Origin: Bacillota bacterium
Lineage (GTDB): Bacteria; Bacillota_I; Bacilli_A; RF39; UBA660
NCBI GenBank assembly: GCA_023430885.1
Contig: JAEYYH010000035.1
Coordinates: 1 to 37,027, forward strand
Length of the DNA: 37,027 bases
Direction of reading: 5' to 3'
In this document: positions 7,215 to 15,644 of the stretch, piece after piece
Layout of the letters: each line of letters starts with the position of its first letter
Numbering within the stretch: the first letter of the stretch is position 1
Position numbers and translations under genes: made by a program
Notes under the pieces: generated by a model
What the model was told of the DNA's origin: nothing
Databases searched by the model: none
What the model saw: only the letters and a program-made list of their open reading frames with translations

Positions 7215-10200
7215 ATGGGTAAAGATAAATTTGATTCAAGAAAAATTGAATTATTTAAATGTAATGATTTAGTTAAATTATTAAATTCAAATCAAATAGA
7301 AAAATTTATTAATTATATAAATAAAGATCTAAATAATTCTTTTTGTTTGACAAATTTTAAATATATACAAAGAATTGAAGAATTATTGAATGAAAAAATA
7401 AAAAAAGATCCAAAACTAGTTTATATAATAATTGATTCTAATTCATTAGGGATGGAGAGATACATTAAACTCGCTTTAGATAATGGACTGGATATTTTAA
7501 AAGTTTTTGAAAAATATTATTGGAATATGCAAGTTTTTAAAGAAATTATAAATATACAAGTAAATTATTTAGATTACTTACTTAATAGTGATTTAGTTCA
7601 GCAAAGACATGTTTTATTAGCAATAGAAATGGGCTATATTCCTTCTCAAGAAACATTAAAAAAATATAAAATATTTGATGATGAGTTAATAATTAATAAA
7701 TTGTTAGAAAAAGATTTTATACCTTCTAATGAAATAATTAAAAGTTATAGTGTTTTTAAAAAGGGCTTATCAATGCAAAATTTACTAAATGCAAATCATA
7801 AACCAACTGATGATGAAATTAAAAATTTTTATGTAAATTATCCTAATGCATTAATAAAGATAATAGAAAAGTATCCAGAAAAAGTATTGCTTATTCCTTT
7901 AAGTTCTGGTAATTTTACCAGTGCCTGGTTAACCGCGATTAAAAAAGGTTTTATATCGGAAGATGCGATAAAAAATTTCACTATTTCTGGCAATTACTTA
8001 TTAATGTCAAGAGTAATAAAATACAAGCCTGAATACATTAAATACTCACAAATTGTTGATAATAAAGACCAAAAAAAGTTAGATTCTTTAGCATTGGCTA
8101 TGGGATATGTGCCTACAAAAAGTGAAGTTATATCAAATAAGTATATACAAAAAAGTTATACTTTAATGCAAGCAGCTATTAGCCACCGACCAGAAATAAT
8201 TAAATATATAGAAACACGACCATTAGAAGGTGGATATTCATTAAATATAACACAAGAAGAATTTTATGAATTAGCAAGATTAGCTATATCAAATGGCTAT
8301 ATTCCTTCCCCGGAAGATATAGAAAATAACCCAAGACTTGCAGACAGTTTTGAAATAATGAAAAAATTAATAGAGAAAAATTTTCAACAAATAGAAAAAT
8401 GTCGTACTGATTCTTATGGTACTAGAGATATTGATAAGCTATGTGAAATTGCATTGGATAAAGGATATAAAACAAACAATGCTACACCAGCCTTTATTAT
8501 GATAACTGAACAAGTTTTGAAAAATGACTTTGTTAAAAGTCCTGGCATAATAGTCCAAAGTTATGGATATGGTAATAAATATAAAAATAATTATAGTTTA
8601 GAGTTATATCAATATTTTTTATCTAAAGGGTTTAGTATTTCTAATATTAAAATAGCTCAATTAGTAAAGAATAATCAAGATTTAGTTCTAATTAAAAGAA
8701 TAAAAGAAAAAATGCATTTTCTTGCTTCATCTAATGAATTTTATAATACTAATATGCCAGATAATTTAGTTAATAATTGGCAGATTGAAAAAATATTAGA
8801 TTCATTTGTAATGCTTTTTTCTAATAATTACAAAGTTGTTAAACTTATGATTCAAGAAGCACCTGAATTAATAGCATCGCCAAGTTTACTTCTAAGTGAA
8901 TTTGATAGAAAACAAATAGATGATTTGTGCCTAATAGCGATTAGCAATGGTTATGAACCAAAAGAAAATGATAAGATATTTGGAAAAGGTTTAGAATCAA
9001 TAAAAATCATGTTAAAAAAATATCCTAATTTTCTTTACAAAGTAAAATTGAACGATGGTTTTTTGTTTACTGCAACGGCGATTCCAGAATATGAAGAGAT
9101 ATGTCAGCTAGCAGTTGAAAATGGCTTTAAGCCAAATATATCTAAAATGGTAAATGGTCAAAGTATAATGTTCAGCAAAAGTTATGCAATTATGAAATTA
9201 GTAATTGAAACGAATCCTGAATTAATTGAATATTGTTTAGTTGAAGATAAGGTGAAGTACAATGAACTATGTAAAAAAGCATTAAAAGAAGGATATATTC
9301 CTTCTGATTATGCTATAACACATTTTGGAAAAATTTCATCAAACTTTGATATTATGAAAATAGCTGTAGAAAGAGACTATAAACAAATATATAATTCAAA
9401 ACTGAATGATATTAATGAGATTGAGGAATTAATTAAAATAGCCATTATAAACGGCTTAGATATTAAAGACATAAGTCAAAATAGATTATTAGAGTTATTT
9501 TTGCCTTTGCCAATTCAAACATGTGCAAATTATTTAGATGATACGCAATTGAAATTGATAGCTGAGGGAAAAGAGTTTTATAAAATTAATGATGAAATAT
9601 CAGATACATTAAACCCAAATTTTTTGTCAGCAACAACGAAAGAAAAATTCACTAATGTTCAAATAGAAATATTATCTTGCTATCCAAAATTACAAGAAGA
9701 AATTATTAAATTAAATTTAAATCAAAATAGTATAAAGTCAAAAATTGTTTATAAAGTAGCCTCTGAATATAAAGAAAACATGGAATGGATTACTGTATTA
9801 GAAAAAATAATTGGCAACATGAATAATAACAATTTTAGCGCTTTATTTAATAATATAGAAAATATAAATTTAGGTGATAATGATTATAAAAACTTGCTAC
9901 ATTTATTAATATCTAATAATAATCTAGATATTAGTTCTTATGATGAATTAAGAAATTATAATCAAAGTAGAAAAGACTATATTGATTTATTAATAAGAAG
10001 AAACACTATTGGTAGTCTTAAAACAGCATACTTTGAAAAAAAATTTGGAATTAATTTATCCCAAGCTACTGAACTAGTTAGAAATTATGGGGAGTCTATA
10101 AATGAAAAAAATATTGAGCAAATTTCACAAGAAGACAAAAAACTATTTGATATATTATTAAAAATAGAAGAAATAATTAATATTAACAATGAAGAAATAT

Positions 10201-12188
10201 TAAAAAAATATGTTGAATCTGTTGAAATTACAGAAATAGATTCAGATTTATTAGTTACTTTTGAAAATAAATTAAAAAAAGTTTTTACTAATAAAATCAA
10301 TGATTCGTTAACTAAACCACAAGAAGAAGATAGAATTGTTACCAATGATGACTTTGATATATATTATGCGGCTGGTAAACAAGGAAATAAAAAAATGAGA
10401 CTTATGATAACTTCAATAGGAGCATATACTGGTATGAGTGAACCTGATGATTATTATGCCAGCTGGAATATGTCGAAAATAGCTTCTCATGGTTGTTGTT
10501 GTAGTTATGTCGGAGAAAGTAATCTAGGCACAGCTGAAGTAAAGTATTGTTGTTTTGGCTTTACAGATTATGAACCAGGTACTTTATTAATGTCAGCACC
10601 ATATGACTTATGTTCAGTGTCTACTAAAGATACTTACAATGTGCAATCTATGTATTCGCCACAATTTCTATTTCCTAACGATATATTGAATTATACAAGG
10701 CATACGCATAATGAATCTGTTTGGGAAAGAAGAAATATTAATAGTAGCAATCACATAAGTAAAAAGCAGCCTTCATACATAGTATATTTTGTAAATAATT
10801 TTGAAGATAGATTAATTGACACAGATAGCAAAAGACAATGGGATTCAGTTAAAAAAGCAGCGGTTAATTTTGCTATTGACAATAAACCACTACCAATAAT
10901 GGTTGTTGAAAGAGAGAAGATAGCAAAATATCAGAATTCAAAAATAAGCGAGATGACTAGTAATTTTTGTAAAACTTATAACAAAGATTTAATTGAAGAC
11001 ATTGTTGTGACTTTTGAAAACAATTATGCCGGTAATCGAAAATTTCATCCGGATATTATAAACCAGTATTTTCCACAAAGTATTGAAACAGGAAATATAG
11101 TAATTAATAATATTCTTGAAAGTATAGAAGATTTAATCAATATTGACAGGAAAAAAGCATATGATTGTATATTAGAATTAGAAAAAGTTTTGTTAAAAGA
11201 AGAGGAAAAATACAAAAATATGAATCATGGTATGGAAATGGCTTTACCTTCTTTTAATCTAGAAAAAGTTCTTAAAAAAGTTGATAACATAAAATCAGAT
11301 TTATCAAATAGCAAAAAGTCAACACTAGAAATTTTAGAACAATTAAATACAAGCGATTGGCAATTTAAAAAAATAGATATTAAAAAAATCGGAGATAAAC
11401 TTGCTAGTGAACAATTATCATCAGAAGAAGTATTGCAAACATTTTTGAATGATGACAATAGAACTTTAATTCTAAATGCTGAAAAAGAAATAATTGCTAA
11501 TGGCATTAATTCAGATTTAAAAGTCCATGGTTCAAGACATATAAAGAATGTTGTTTTATATTCAACAATTATTGGAAATAATATGCTTCCAAGAAAGGAA
11601 CTTTTGTTATTGATAGAAGCAGCAAAATATCATGACGTTGCTAGAATAAGTGAAGGATACGAAAGACATGCTGAAAGAAGTGCTAAATTAGCAGCTGTAT
11701 TATTGAAAGATAAGTATACATCGAGTGATCTCTCTATAATATTAACGGCAATTGAATTTCATGAAGTTGAAATAATAAATCAGGAAGAAGACTTTAAAAA
11801 AATTGCTAACAAATATAATCTTTCAGAGAGGGATCTACCTATTGCTAAAGCAATTTGCAAAATTTTAAAAGATGCTGACGCTTTAGACCGAACAAGATTT
11901 ATTAGTGCTGAGAGAGTAGATTCACAATTTTTAAATTATAATTATTCAAAAAAACTAATTAAATTTGCTTCTGAGGTTCAAGATACATATGCATTAGAAG
12001 ATTTAAAACAATATAACTGTGATGAAGAAATTTCTTTATTATTACAAAAATTTACTCCTCAAGAAATATTAAGGACAATTCGTCATAACAAGAACAATAT
12101 TACTTTAATTGATGCTCAAAAATTTATTTATAATTGGGCAGACCAAGAAAGAATAGAAATTTTAGATATTCATAAATCAATATTATAA
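7215..12188 (+). CDS. 1657-residue protein: helical-repeat N-terminal half, Cys-rich central domain, C-terminal HD phosphohydrolase domain
   Basis: No membrane segment or signal peptide is visible, so it is probably cytoplasmic. Residues about 85-760 contain some ten degenerate units of about 57 residues. Each has a core such as AISNGYIPSPEDI followed by IMK-like helices and PELI-type ends; cores lie near 139, 166, 193, 295, 359, 415, 470, 576, 634, 691 and 744. This suggests an alpha-helical solenoid. Residues about 1050-1230 form a denser, unrecognised domain with YYASWNMSKI, HGCCCSYVGESNLGTA (1092 onward), KYCCFGF, KKQPSYIVYF and LPIMVVEREK. Residues about 1435-1600 are an HD domain: His1438/His1442, His1473-Asp1474 (KYHDVAR), His1516 (FHEVE) and DADALDR (1553-1559) give a plausible metal site. 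HD proteins hydrolyse phosphate esters, often nucleotides. Substrate and role are unknown. It stands alone between terminators. Confidence 0.8.
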   Translation: MGKDKFDSRKIELFKCNDLVKLLNSNQIEKFINYINKDLNNSFCLTNFKYIQRIEELLNEKIKKDPKLVYIIIDSNSLGMERYIKLALDNGLDILKVFEKYYWNMQVFKEIINIQVNYLDYLLNSDLVQQRHVLLAIEMGYIPSQETLKKYKIFDDELIINKLLEKDFIPSNEIIKSYSVFKKGLSMQNLLNANHKPTDDEIKNFYVNYPNALIKIIEKYPEKVLLIPLSSGNFTSAWLTAIKKGFISEDAIKNFTISGNYLLMSRVIKYKPEYIKYSQIVDNKDQKKLDSLALAMGYVPTKSEVISNKYIQKSYTLMQAAISHRPEIIKYIETRPLEGGYSLNITQEEFYELARLAISNGYIPSPEDIENNPRLADSFEIMKKLIEKNFQQIEKCRTDSYGTRDIDKLCEIALDKGYKTNNATPAFIMITEQVLKNDFVKSPGIIVQSYGYGNKYKNNYSLELYQYFLSKGFSISNIKIAQLVKNNQDLVLIKRIKEKMHFLASSNEFYNTNMPDNLVNNWQIEKILDSFVMLFSNNYKVVKLMIQEAPELIASPSLLLSEFDRKQIDDLCLIAISNGYEPKENDKIFGKGLESIKIMLKKYPNFLYKVKLNDGFLFTATAIPEYEEICQLAVENGFKPNISKMVNGQSIMFSKSYAIMKLVIETNPELIEYCLVEDKVKYNELCKKALKEGYIPSDYAITHFGKISSNFDIMKIAVERDYKQIYNSKLNDINEIEELIKIAIINGLDIKDISQNRLLELFLPLPIQTCANYLDDTQLKLIAEGKEFYKINDEISDTLNPNFLSATTKEKFTNVQIEILSCYPKLQEEIIKLNLNQNSIKSKIVYKVASEYKENMEWITVLEKIIGNMNNNNFSALFNNIENINLGDNDYKNLLHLLISNNNLDISSYDELRNYNQSRKDYIDLLIRRNTIGSLKTAYFEKKFGINLSQATELVRNYGESINEKNIEQISQEDKKLFDILLKIEEIININNEEILKKYVESVEITEIDSDLLVTFENKLKKVFTNKINDSLTKPQEEDRIVTNDDFDIYYAAGKQGNKKMRLMITSIGAYTGMSEPDDYYASWNMSKIASHGCCCSYVGESNLGTAEVKYCCFGFTDYEPGTLLMSAPYDLCSVSTKDTYNVQSMYSPQFLFPNDILNYTRHTHNESVWERRNINSSNHISKKQPSYIVYFVNNFEDRLIDTDSKRQWDSVKKAAVNFAIDNKPLPIMVVEREKIAKYQNSKISEMTSNFCKTYNKDLIEDIVVTFENNYAGNRKFHPDIINQYFPQSIETGNIVINNILESIEDLINIDRKKAYDCILELEKVLLKEEEKYKNMNHGMEMALPSFNLEKVLKKVDNIKSDLSNSKKSTLEILEQLNTSDWQFKKIDIKKIGDKLASEQLSSEEVLQTFLNDDNRTLILNAEKEIIANGINSDLKVHGSRHIKNVVLYSTIIGNNMLPRKELLLLIEAAKYHDVARISEGYERHAERSAKLAAVLLKDKYTSSDLSIILTAIEFHEVEIINQEEDFKKIANKYNLSERDLPIAKAICKILKDADALDRTRFISAERVDSQFLNYNYSKKLIKFASEVQDTYALEDLKQYNCDEEISLLLQKFTPQEILRTIRHNKNNITLIDAQKFIYNWADQERIEILDIHKSIL

Positions 12189-12254
12189 TATATGAAAAAA
12201 AGTAACATAGTTAATGTTTGAAATCCGAGCTTAAATACTTGAATAGCATACAAT

Positions 12255-12291
12255 AAAAAAAGTACTAGAATTCTCTAGCACTTCTTTTTTT
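12255..12291. terminator. bidirectional terminator between the HD protein gene and the convergent dehydrogenase gene
   Basis: AAGTACTAGA (12260-12269) pairs with TCTAGCACTT (12274-12283) with one A-C mismatch. A-rich sequence lies to the left and T-rich sequence to the right, so it can end transcripts from both sides. Confidence 0.75.
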
Positions 12292-12310
12292 ATTTATAAC
12301 AGAAGTTATA

Positions 12311-13360
12311 CTATTTGATATATTTTAATTCACCCATTTTTGATGTAGGAATAAATCCTGCTTCTGCTTTAATCACATCTGGTATTCTATTAACGATTGA
12401 AGCACAAGTTAACTCGACCGTTTTAGGTTCAGTTATAACAACCCTTGTATCTGGTTCTCCAAATATAGTCCAATCATTTGTATCAACTTCGCCTGGCGCA
12501 TACACTTTACCTATGCACTCTGCTTCAATGAAAATACCTTCTTCAGTTTCGGCAGTAACGATAGCACTCATACCAGTTGCATATCCAGCTGGTATATCAA
12601 TATTTAATGTTTGAGAATGTATATTTTCGCTATATGTGATAGGAACACATTTTTGACTCATTTTAGTTATTTTCAAATTAAATTTATCAGCTATCCAAGG
12701 AACTGTATTCCACATATAAGATGGTGTGTAATCTCCTTGGTTAATCAAAGATTTTCTTTCTTCATCACTCATATTATCAGTAGCAGCAATATTTTTTTCG
12801 AATTCATCAATTGTCATTCCTGCTCCATGAACTTTTGCTAATGCAATTCCATAATCTTCAACATTATATGAAGAACTGCCCTTGATTTTTTTAATCTTAT
12901 GTGTTGCACCAGCAAGAGTATAGATTAAATTACCCCAAAAAACATCCTGATATCCACTACCAGTGATTGTGCAATTATTCTTTTTTGCTAACTCGTCAAT
13001 TTTCATTGTAATTGTTGGATTAGAAACAAAAGGATAAAAAGCTTCTTCACATGTACTAATGGCATTAATGCCTAAACTAGCACATAACATGAAAGCTTGT
13101 TCTACGTCTTTTATAAGACTCATTGTTGTTATAATACAAATATCAGGTTTTAATTCTTTTAAGATTTCTTCAGCTTTGTCTATTGAAGTAATAGAAACTC
13201 CAATATCTTCTCCACCAAGAATAGTAGATATGTCTTTACCTATAAGTTCAGGATTTATATCTATAGCGCCAACTATAGTTCCTCCCTTTTCCATAATATA
13301 TCTCATTGTGTATAAGGACATTTTGCCACATCCATATTGTACTACTTTAATATCTTTCAT
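12311..13360 (-). CDS. 2,4-diaminopentanoate dehydrogenase-like / DapB-type NAD(P)-dependent dehydrogenase
   Basis: 349 residues. The N-terminal Rossmann fold opens IKVVQYGCGKMSLYTMRYI with GAIDINPELIGKD, as in the dihydrodipicolinate reductase-like family. The pattern ISTCEEAFYPF, the segment NVEDYGIALAKVHGAGMT and the overall length match 2,4-diaminopentanoate dehydrogenase of the clostridial ornithine fermentation pathway. That enzyme converts 2,4-diaminopentanoate to 2-amino-4-oxopentanoate. The partner genes of that pathway are not in the window, so a different amine or imine substrate is possible. The start at 13360 is chosen for its AGGTGAAA site; the in-frame ATG at 13399 lies upstream of the likely -10 and is rejected. 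The gene is divergent from nadE. Confidence 0.7.
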   Translation of the reverse strand: MKDIKVVQYGCGKMSLYTMRYIMEKGGTIVGAIDINPELIGKDISTILGGEDIGVSITSIDKAEEILKELKPDICIITTMSLIKDVEQAFMLCASLGINAISTCEEAFYPFVSNPTITMKIDELAKKNNCTITGSGYQDVFWGNLIYTLAGATHKIKKIKGSSSYNVEDYGIALAKVHGAGMTIDEFEKNIAATDNMSDEERKSLINQGDYTPSYMWNTVPWIADKFNLKITKMSQKCVPITYSENIHSQTLNIDIPAGYATGMSAIVTAETEEGIFIEAECIGKVYAPGEVDTNDWTIFGEPDTRVVITEPKTVELTCASIVNRIPDVIKAEAGFIPTSKMGELKYIK

Positions 13361-13385
13361 AAATATTTCACCTCTATTATGATTA

Positions 13386-13394
13386 ATTATAGCA
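13386..13394 (-). promoter_or_regulatory. extended -10 of the dehydrogenase gene
   Basis: TGCTATAAT on the minus strand, 25 bases before the ATG at 13360; the -35 region is weak. Confidence 0.6.
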
Positions 13395-13466
13395 TTCAAC
13401 CAGGAGAAAAAATAGTCGATTTATTAAATTTATTTTATTATTTAAAGATTAAGACAAATATTTACA

Positions 13467-13489
13467 TTAAAAAGTTAAATACTTTTTAA
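13467..13489. repeat. inverted repeat in the dehydrogenase/nadE control region
   Basis: TTAAAAAGT and ACTTTTTAA form a perfect 9-base palindrome with a 5-base spacer (TAAAT). It lies 18 bases upstream of the nadE -35. It could be an operator, or a terminator-like hairpin because a T-run follows. Confidence 0.4.
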
Positions 13490-13507
13490 TTTTTTGTTAA
13501 AAACATA

Positions 13508-13536
13508 TTGACAAATTGTCTTGTTATTAATATAAT
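13508..13536 (+). promoter_or_regulatory. consensus promoter of nadE
   Basis: TTGACA (13508-13513), a 17-base spacer and TATAAT (13531-13536) match the housekeeping sigma factor consensus exactly. This is the strongest promoter seen in the window. The leader to ATG 13622 would be about 78 bases, much longer than for other genes here. Confidence 0.85.
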
Positions 13537-13548
13537 GTTAATAACAAG
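13510..13548. promoter_or_regulatory. candidate operator: two abutting palindromes over the nadE promoter
   Basis: GACAAATTGTC (13510-13520) is a perfect odd palindrome inside the spacer. It shares its last base with a larger one: CTTGTTATTAA (13520-13530) and TTAATAACAAG (13538-13548), 11-base perfect arms around TATAATG. The larger palindrome is centred on the -10 box, so a bound protein would block transcription. The regulator is unknown; NAD-linked repressors such as NiaR or Rex are natural suspects, but the sites do not clearly match their motifs. Confidence 0.6.
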
Positions 13549-13621
13549 AAGAAAACTTGTATGATTTAATAATATAATTTATTAGATTAAGAAAGAATAC
13601 ATTTAAAAGGAGATAAGAATT

Positions 13622-15550
13622 ATGGATAAGAAATATGGATATGTAAGAATAGGTGCTATTGTTCCTAAAATAAAAGTTGCTAATACTGACTTTAATACAA
13701 AAGAGATAATTTCAGAAATAAAGAAAGCTGATAGTCTAGGAATTTCTATTGTAACAACACCTGAACTTTCTTTAACTGGGTATACTTGTGCTGATCTATT
13801 TAGTCAAGATATTTTAATTGAAGAAAGTTATAATGGTATTGAAAGAATATTAGATGAGACTAAAGATTTAGATATTGTATCTATAATTGGTGCTCCAATA
13901 AGAGCCGAAAATCAATTGTTTAACTGTGCTGTCGTTATTCAAAAAGGCAATATTTTAGGAATAATACCAAAAACATACATTCCTAACTATAGTGAATTTT
14001 ATGAAAAAAGGTGGTTTGCGTCTAGTATAAATGCTAAGAATAAAACAGTTAATATAAATGGCAATCAGATTCCTTTTGGAACCAATATAATTTTTAATGA
14101 TATAGAGTCAAAAGATATTAGTTTTTGTGTTGAAATATGTGAAGATTTATGGTGTAGTTTTCCACCAAGCACCAATCACACTCTAAAAGGGGCAACTATT
14201 GTTTTTAATTTATCAGCTAGCAATGAAGCAATAGGTAAATATAACTATAGAAAAGAATTAGTTAAAAACCAATCTGCTAAAACATTAAGTGCCTACGTAT
14301 ATGCTTCAAGTGGTGCAAATGAATCTACAACAGATTTAGTTTTTGGTGGACAATCTCTTATAGCAGAATGTGGCACTATTTTAGAAGAAAATGAAAGATT
14401 TGATTTTGAAAGTAATTTAACTTATACTGATATTGATGTCAAGAGAATAATGAATAATCGTTATAAAAACATCAGTTATATGGGTGTTAATAATGATTTA
14501 GAATATACTTATATTGAACTAAATGTAGTTAATAAATTTGATAAGTTGAAAAGATGCTATGAAAAATTTCCTTTTGTGCCAAGTGATGAAAAGACTAAAG
14601 ACCAACGATGTGAAGAAATATTCAATATTCAAGCGACAGGTCTTGCAAAAAGATTATTACATACTAATATTAAAAAAACAGTTATCGGTATAAGTGGCGG
14701 ACTTGATTCAACATTAGCTTTTCTAGTTATATTAGAGGCATATAAAAAGATAGGAATAGATGTTTCTAATTTAATTGCAATAACTTTGCCTGGTTTTGGT
14801 ACAACAAATAGAACATATCAAAATGCATGTAATCTAGTTAAAGAAAGCGGTGCTACTTTAAAAGAAATTGATATAAAGGAAGCATGCAATGTTCATATGC
14901 GTGATATTGAACTTGATACTAATGATCGCAGTATAACTTATGAAAACAGTCAAGCAAGAGAAAGAACACAAATATTGATGGACGTTGCAAATAAGGAAAA
15001 TGCTCTAGTAATTGGGACTGGGGATTTATCTGAACTTGCATTAGGATGGTGTACTTATAATGGTGATCATATGAGTATGTATGCAGTAAATAATAGTATT
15101 CCTAAGACTCTAGTAAGGTATTTAGTAAAATGGATTGCTGATAAAGATGAAAAAAATAAGAAGACCATATATGATATCTTAGATACTCCAGTAAGTCCAG
15201 AACTACTTCCACCAGATGAAAAAGGAAAGATAGTACAAAAAACAGAAGACAGTATTGGTCCATATATGTTACATGATTTTTTCTTATATCACTTTTTAAG
15301 ATATGGAGCAGCTCCTGAAAAAATTTACATGTTAGCAAGTGAAACTTTTAAAGATGAATTTAATAATGAACAAATTAAAAAATGGTTAATTGTATTTCTA
15401 AGAAGATTCTTTAGTCAACAATTTAAAAGAAGTTGTGTTCCTGATGGACCTAAGGTTGGTACAATTAGTTTAAGTCCAAGAGGCGATTTAAGAATGCCTA
15501 GTGATGCTGATGTTAATATATGGATAGAAAGATTAAATAAACTTAATTAG
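13622..15550 (+). CDS. nadE: glutamine-dependent NAD+ synthetase
   Basis: 642 residues, the usual size for the two-domain enzyme. It makes NAD+ from deamido-NAD+, ATP and glutamine in the cytoplasm, the last step of NAD synthesis. The N-terminal nitrilase-type glutaminase domain shows the Glu-Lys-Cys triad: E48 in TPELSLTGY, K117 in IIPKTYIPNY and C173 in VEICEDLW. The synthetase domain has the ATP pyrophosphatase loop GISGGLDST (356-364), followed by LPGFGTTNRT, GTGDLSELALGW and DTPVSPELLPP. All key residues are intact. The ATG has AAAGGAGAT about 8 bases upstream. The promoter is a perfect consensus overlapped by palindromes, so regulation by NAD status or precursors is likely but not shown. 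Confidence 0.96.
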   Translation: MDKKYGYVRIGAIVPKIKVANTDFNTKEIISEIKKADSLGISIVTTPELSLTGYTCADLFSQDILIEESYNGIERILDETKDLDIVSIIGAPIRAENQLFNCAVVIQKGNILGIIPKTYIPNYSEFYEKRWFASSINAKNKTVNINGNQIPFGTNIIFNDIESKDISFCVEICEDLWCSFPPSTNHTLKGATIVFNLSASNEAIGKYNYRKELVKNQSAKTLSAYVYASSGANESTTDLVFGGQSLIAECGTILEENERFDFESNLTYTDIDVKRIMNNRYKNISYMGVNNDLEYTYIELNVVNKFDKLKRCYEKFPFVPSDEKTKDQRCEEIFNIQATGLAKRLLHTNIKKTVIGISGGLDSTLAFLVILEAYKKIGIDVSNLIAITLPGFGTTNRTYQNACNLVKESGATLKEIDIKEACNVHMRDIELDTNDRSITYENSQARERTQILMDVANKENALVIGTGDLSELALGWCTYNGDHMSMYAVNNSIPKTLVRYLVKWIADKDEKNKKTIYDILDTPVSPELLPPDEKGKIVQKTEDSIGPYMLHDFFLYHFLRYGAAPEKIYMLASETFKDEFNNEQIKKWLIVFLRRFFSQQFKRSCVPDGPKVGTISLSPRGDLRMPSDADVNIWIERLNKLN

Positions 15551-15555
15551 CATTT

Positions 15556-15605
15556 AAAAAAAGATAGTTACTATGATTTTACTTCATATTAAATATCTTT
15601 TTTTT
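15556..15605 (+). terminator. intrinsic terminator of nadE
   Basis: A7GATA (15556-15566) pairs with TATCT7 (15594-15604) around a 27-base loop, ending in a T-run. Confidence 0.65.
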
Positions 15606-15615
15606 AGTATAAATA

Positions 15616-15624
15616 TGCTATAAT
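15616..15624 (+). promoter_or_regulatory. extended -10 of the radical SAM gene
   Basis: TGCTATAAT ends 20 bases before the ATG at 15645 and is followed by GGAGG (15636-15640). Confidence 0.65.
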
Positions 15625-15644
15625 AAAATTACTATGGAGGTTAT

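Noticed and set aside
7631..9460. Repeats in the giant gene as a DNA-level tandem repeat or CRISPR-like array
   Set aside because: The repetition is visible only in protein; the DNA units are diverged and no constant spacer-repeat structure exists.
10085..10345. Minus-strand open frames inside the giant gene and other large genes
   Set aside because: They are antisense shadows without ribosome sites, promoters or protein-like composition.
13543..13621. Riboswitch in the nadE leader
   Set aside because: The leader is about 78 bases with no recognised aptamer core or alternative terminator; the palindromes lie over the promoter, not the leader.
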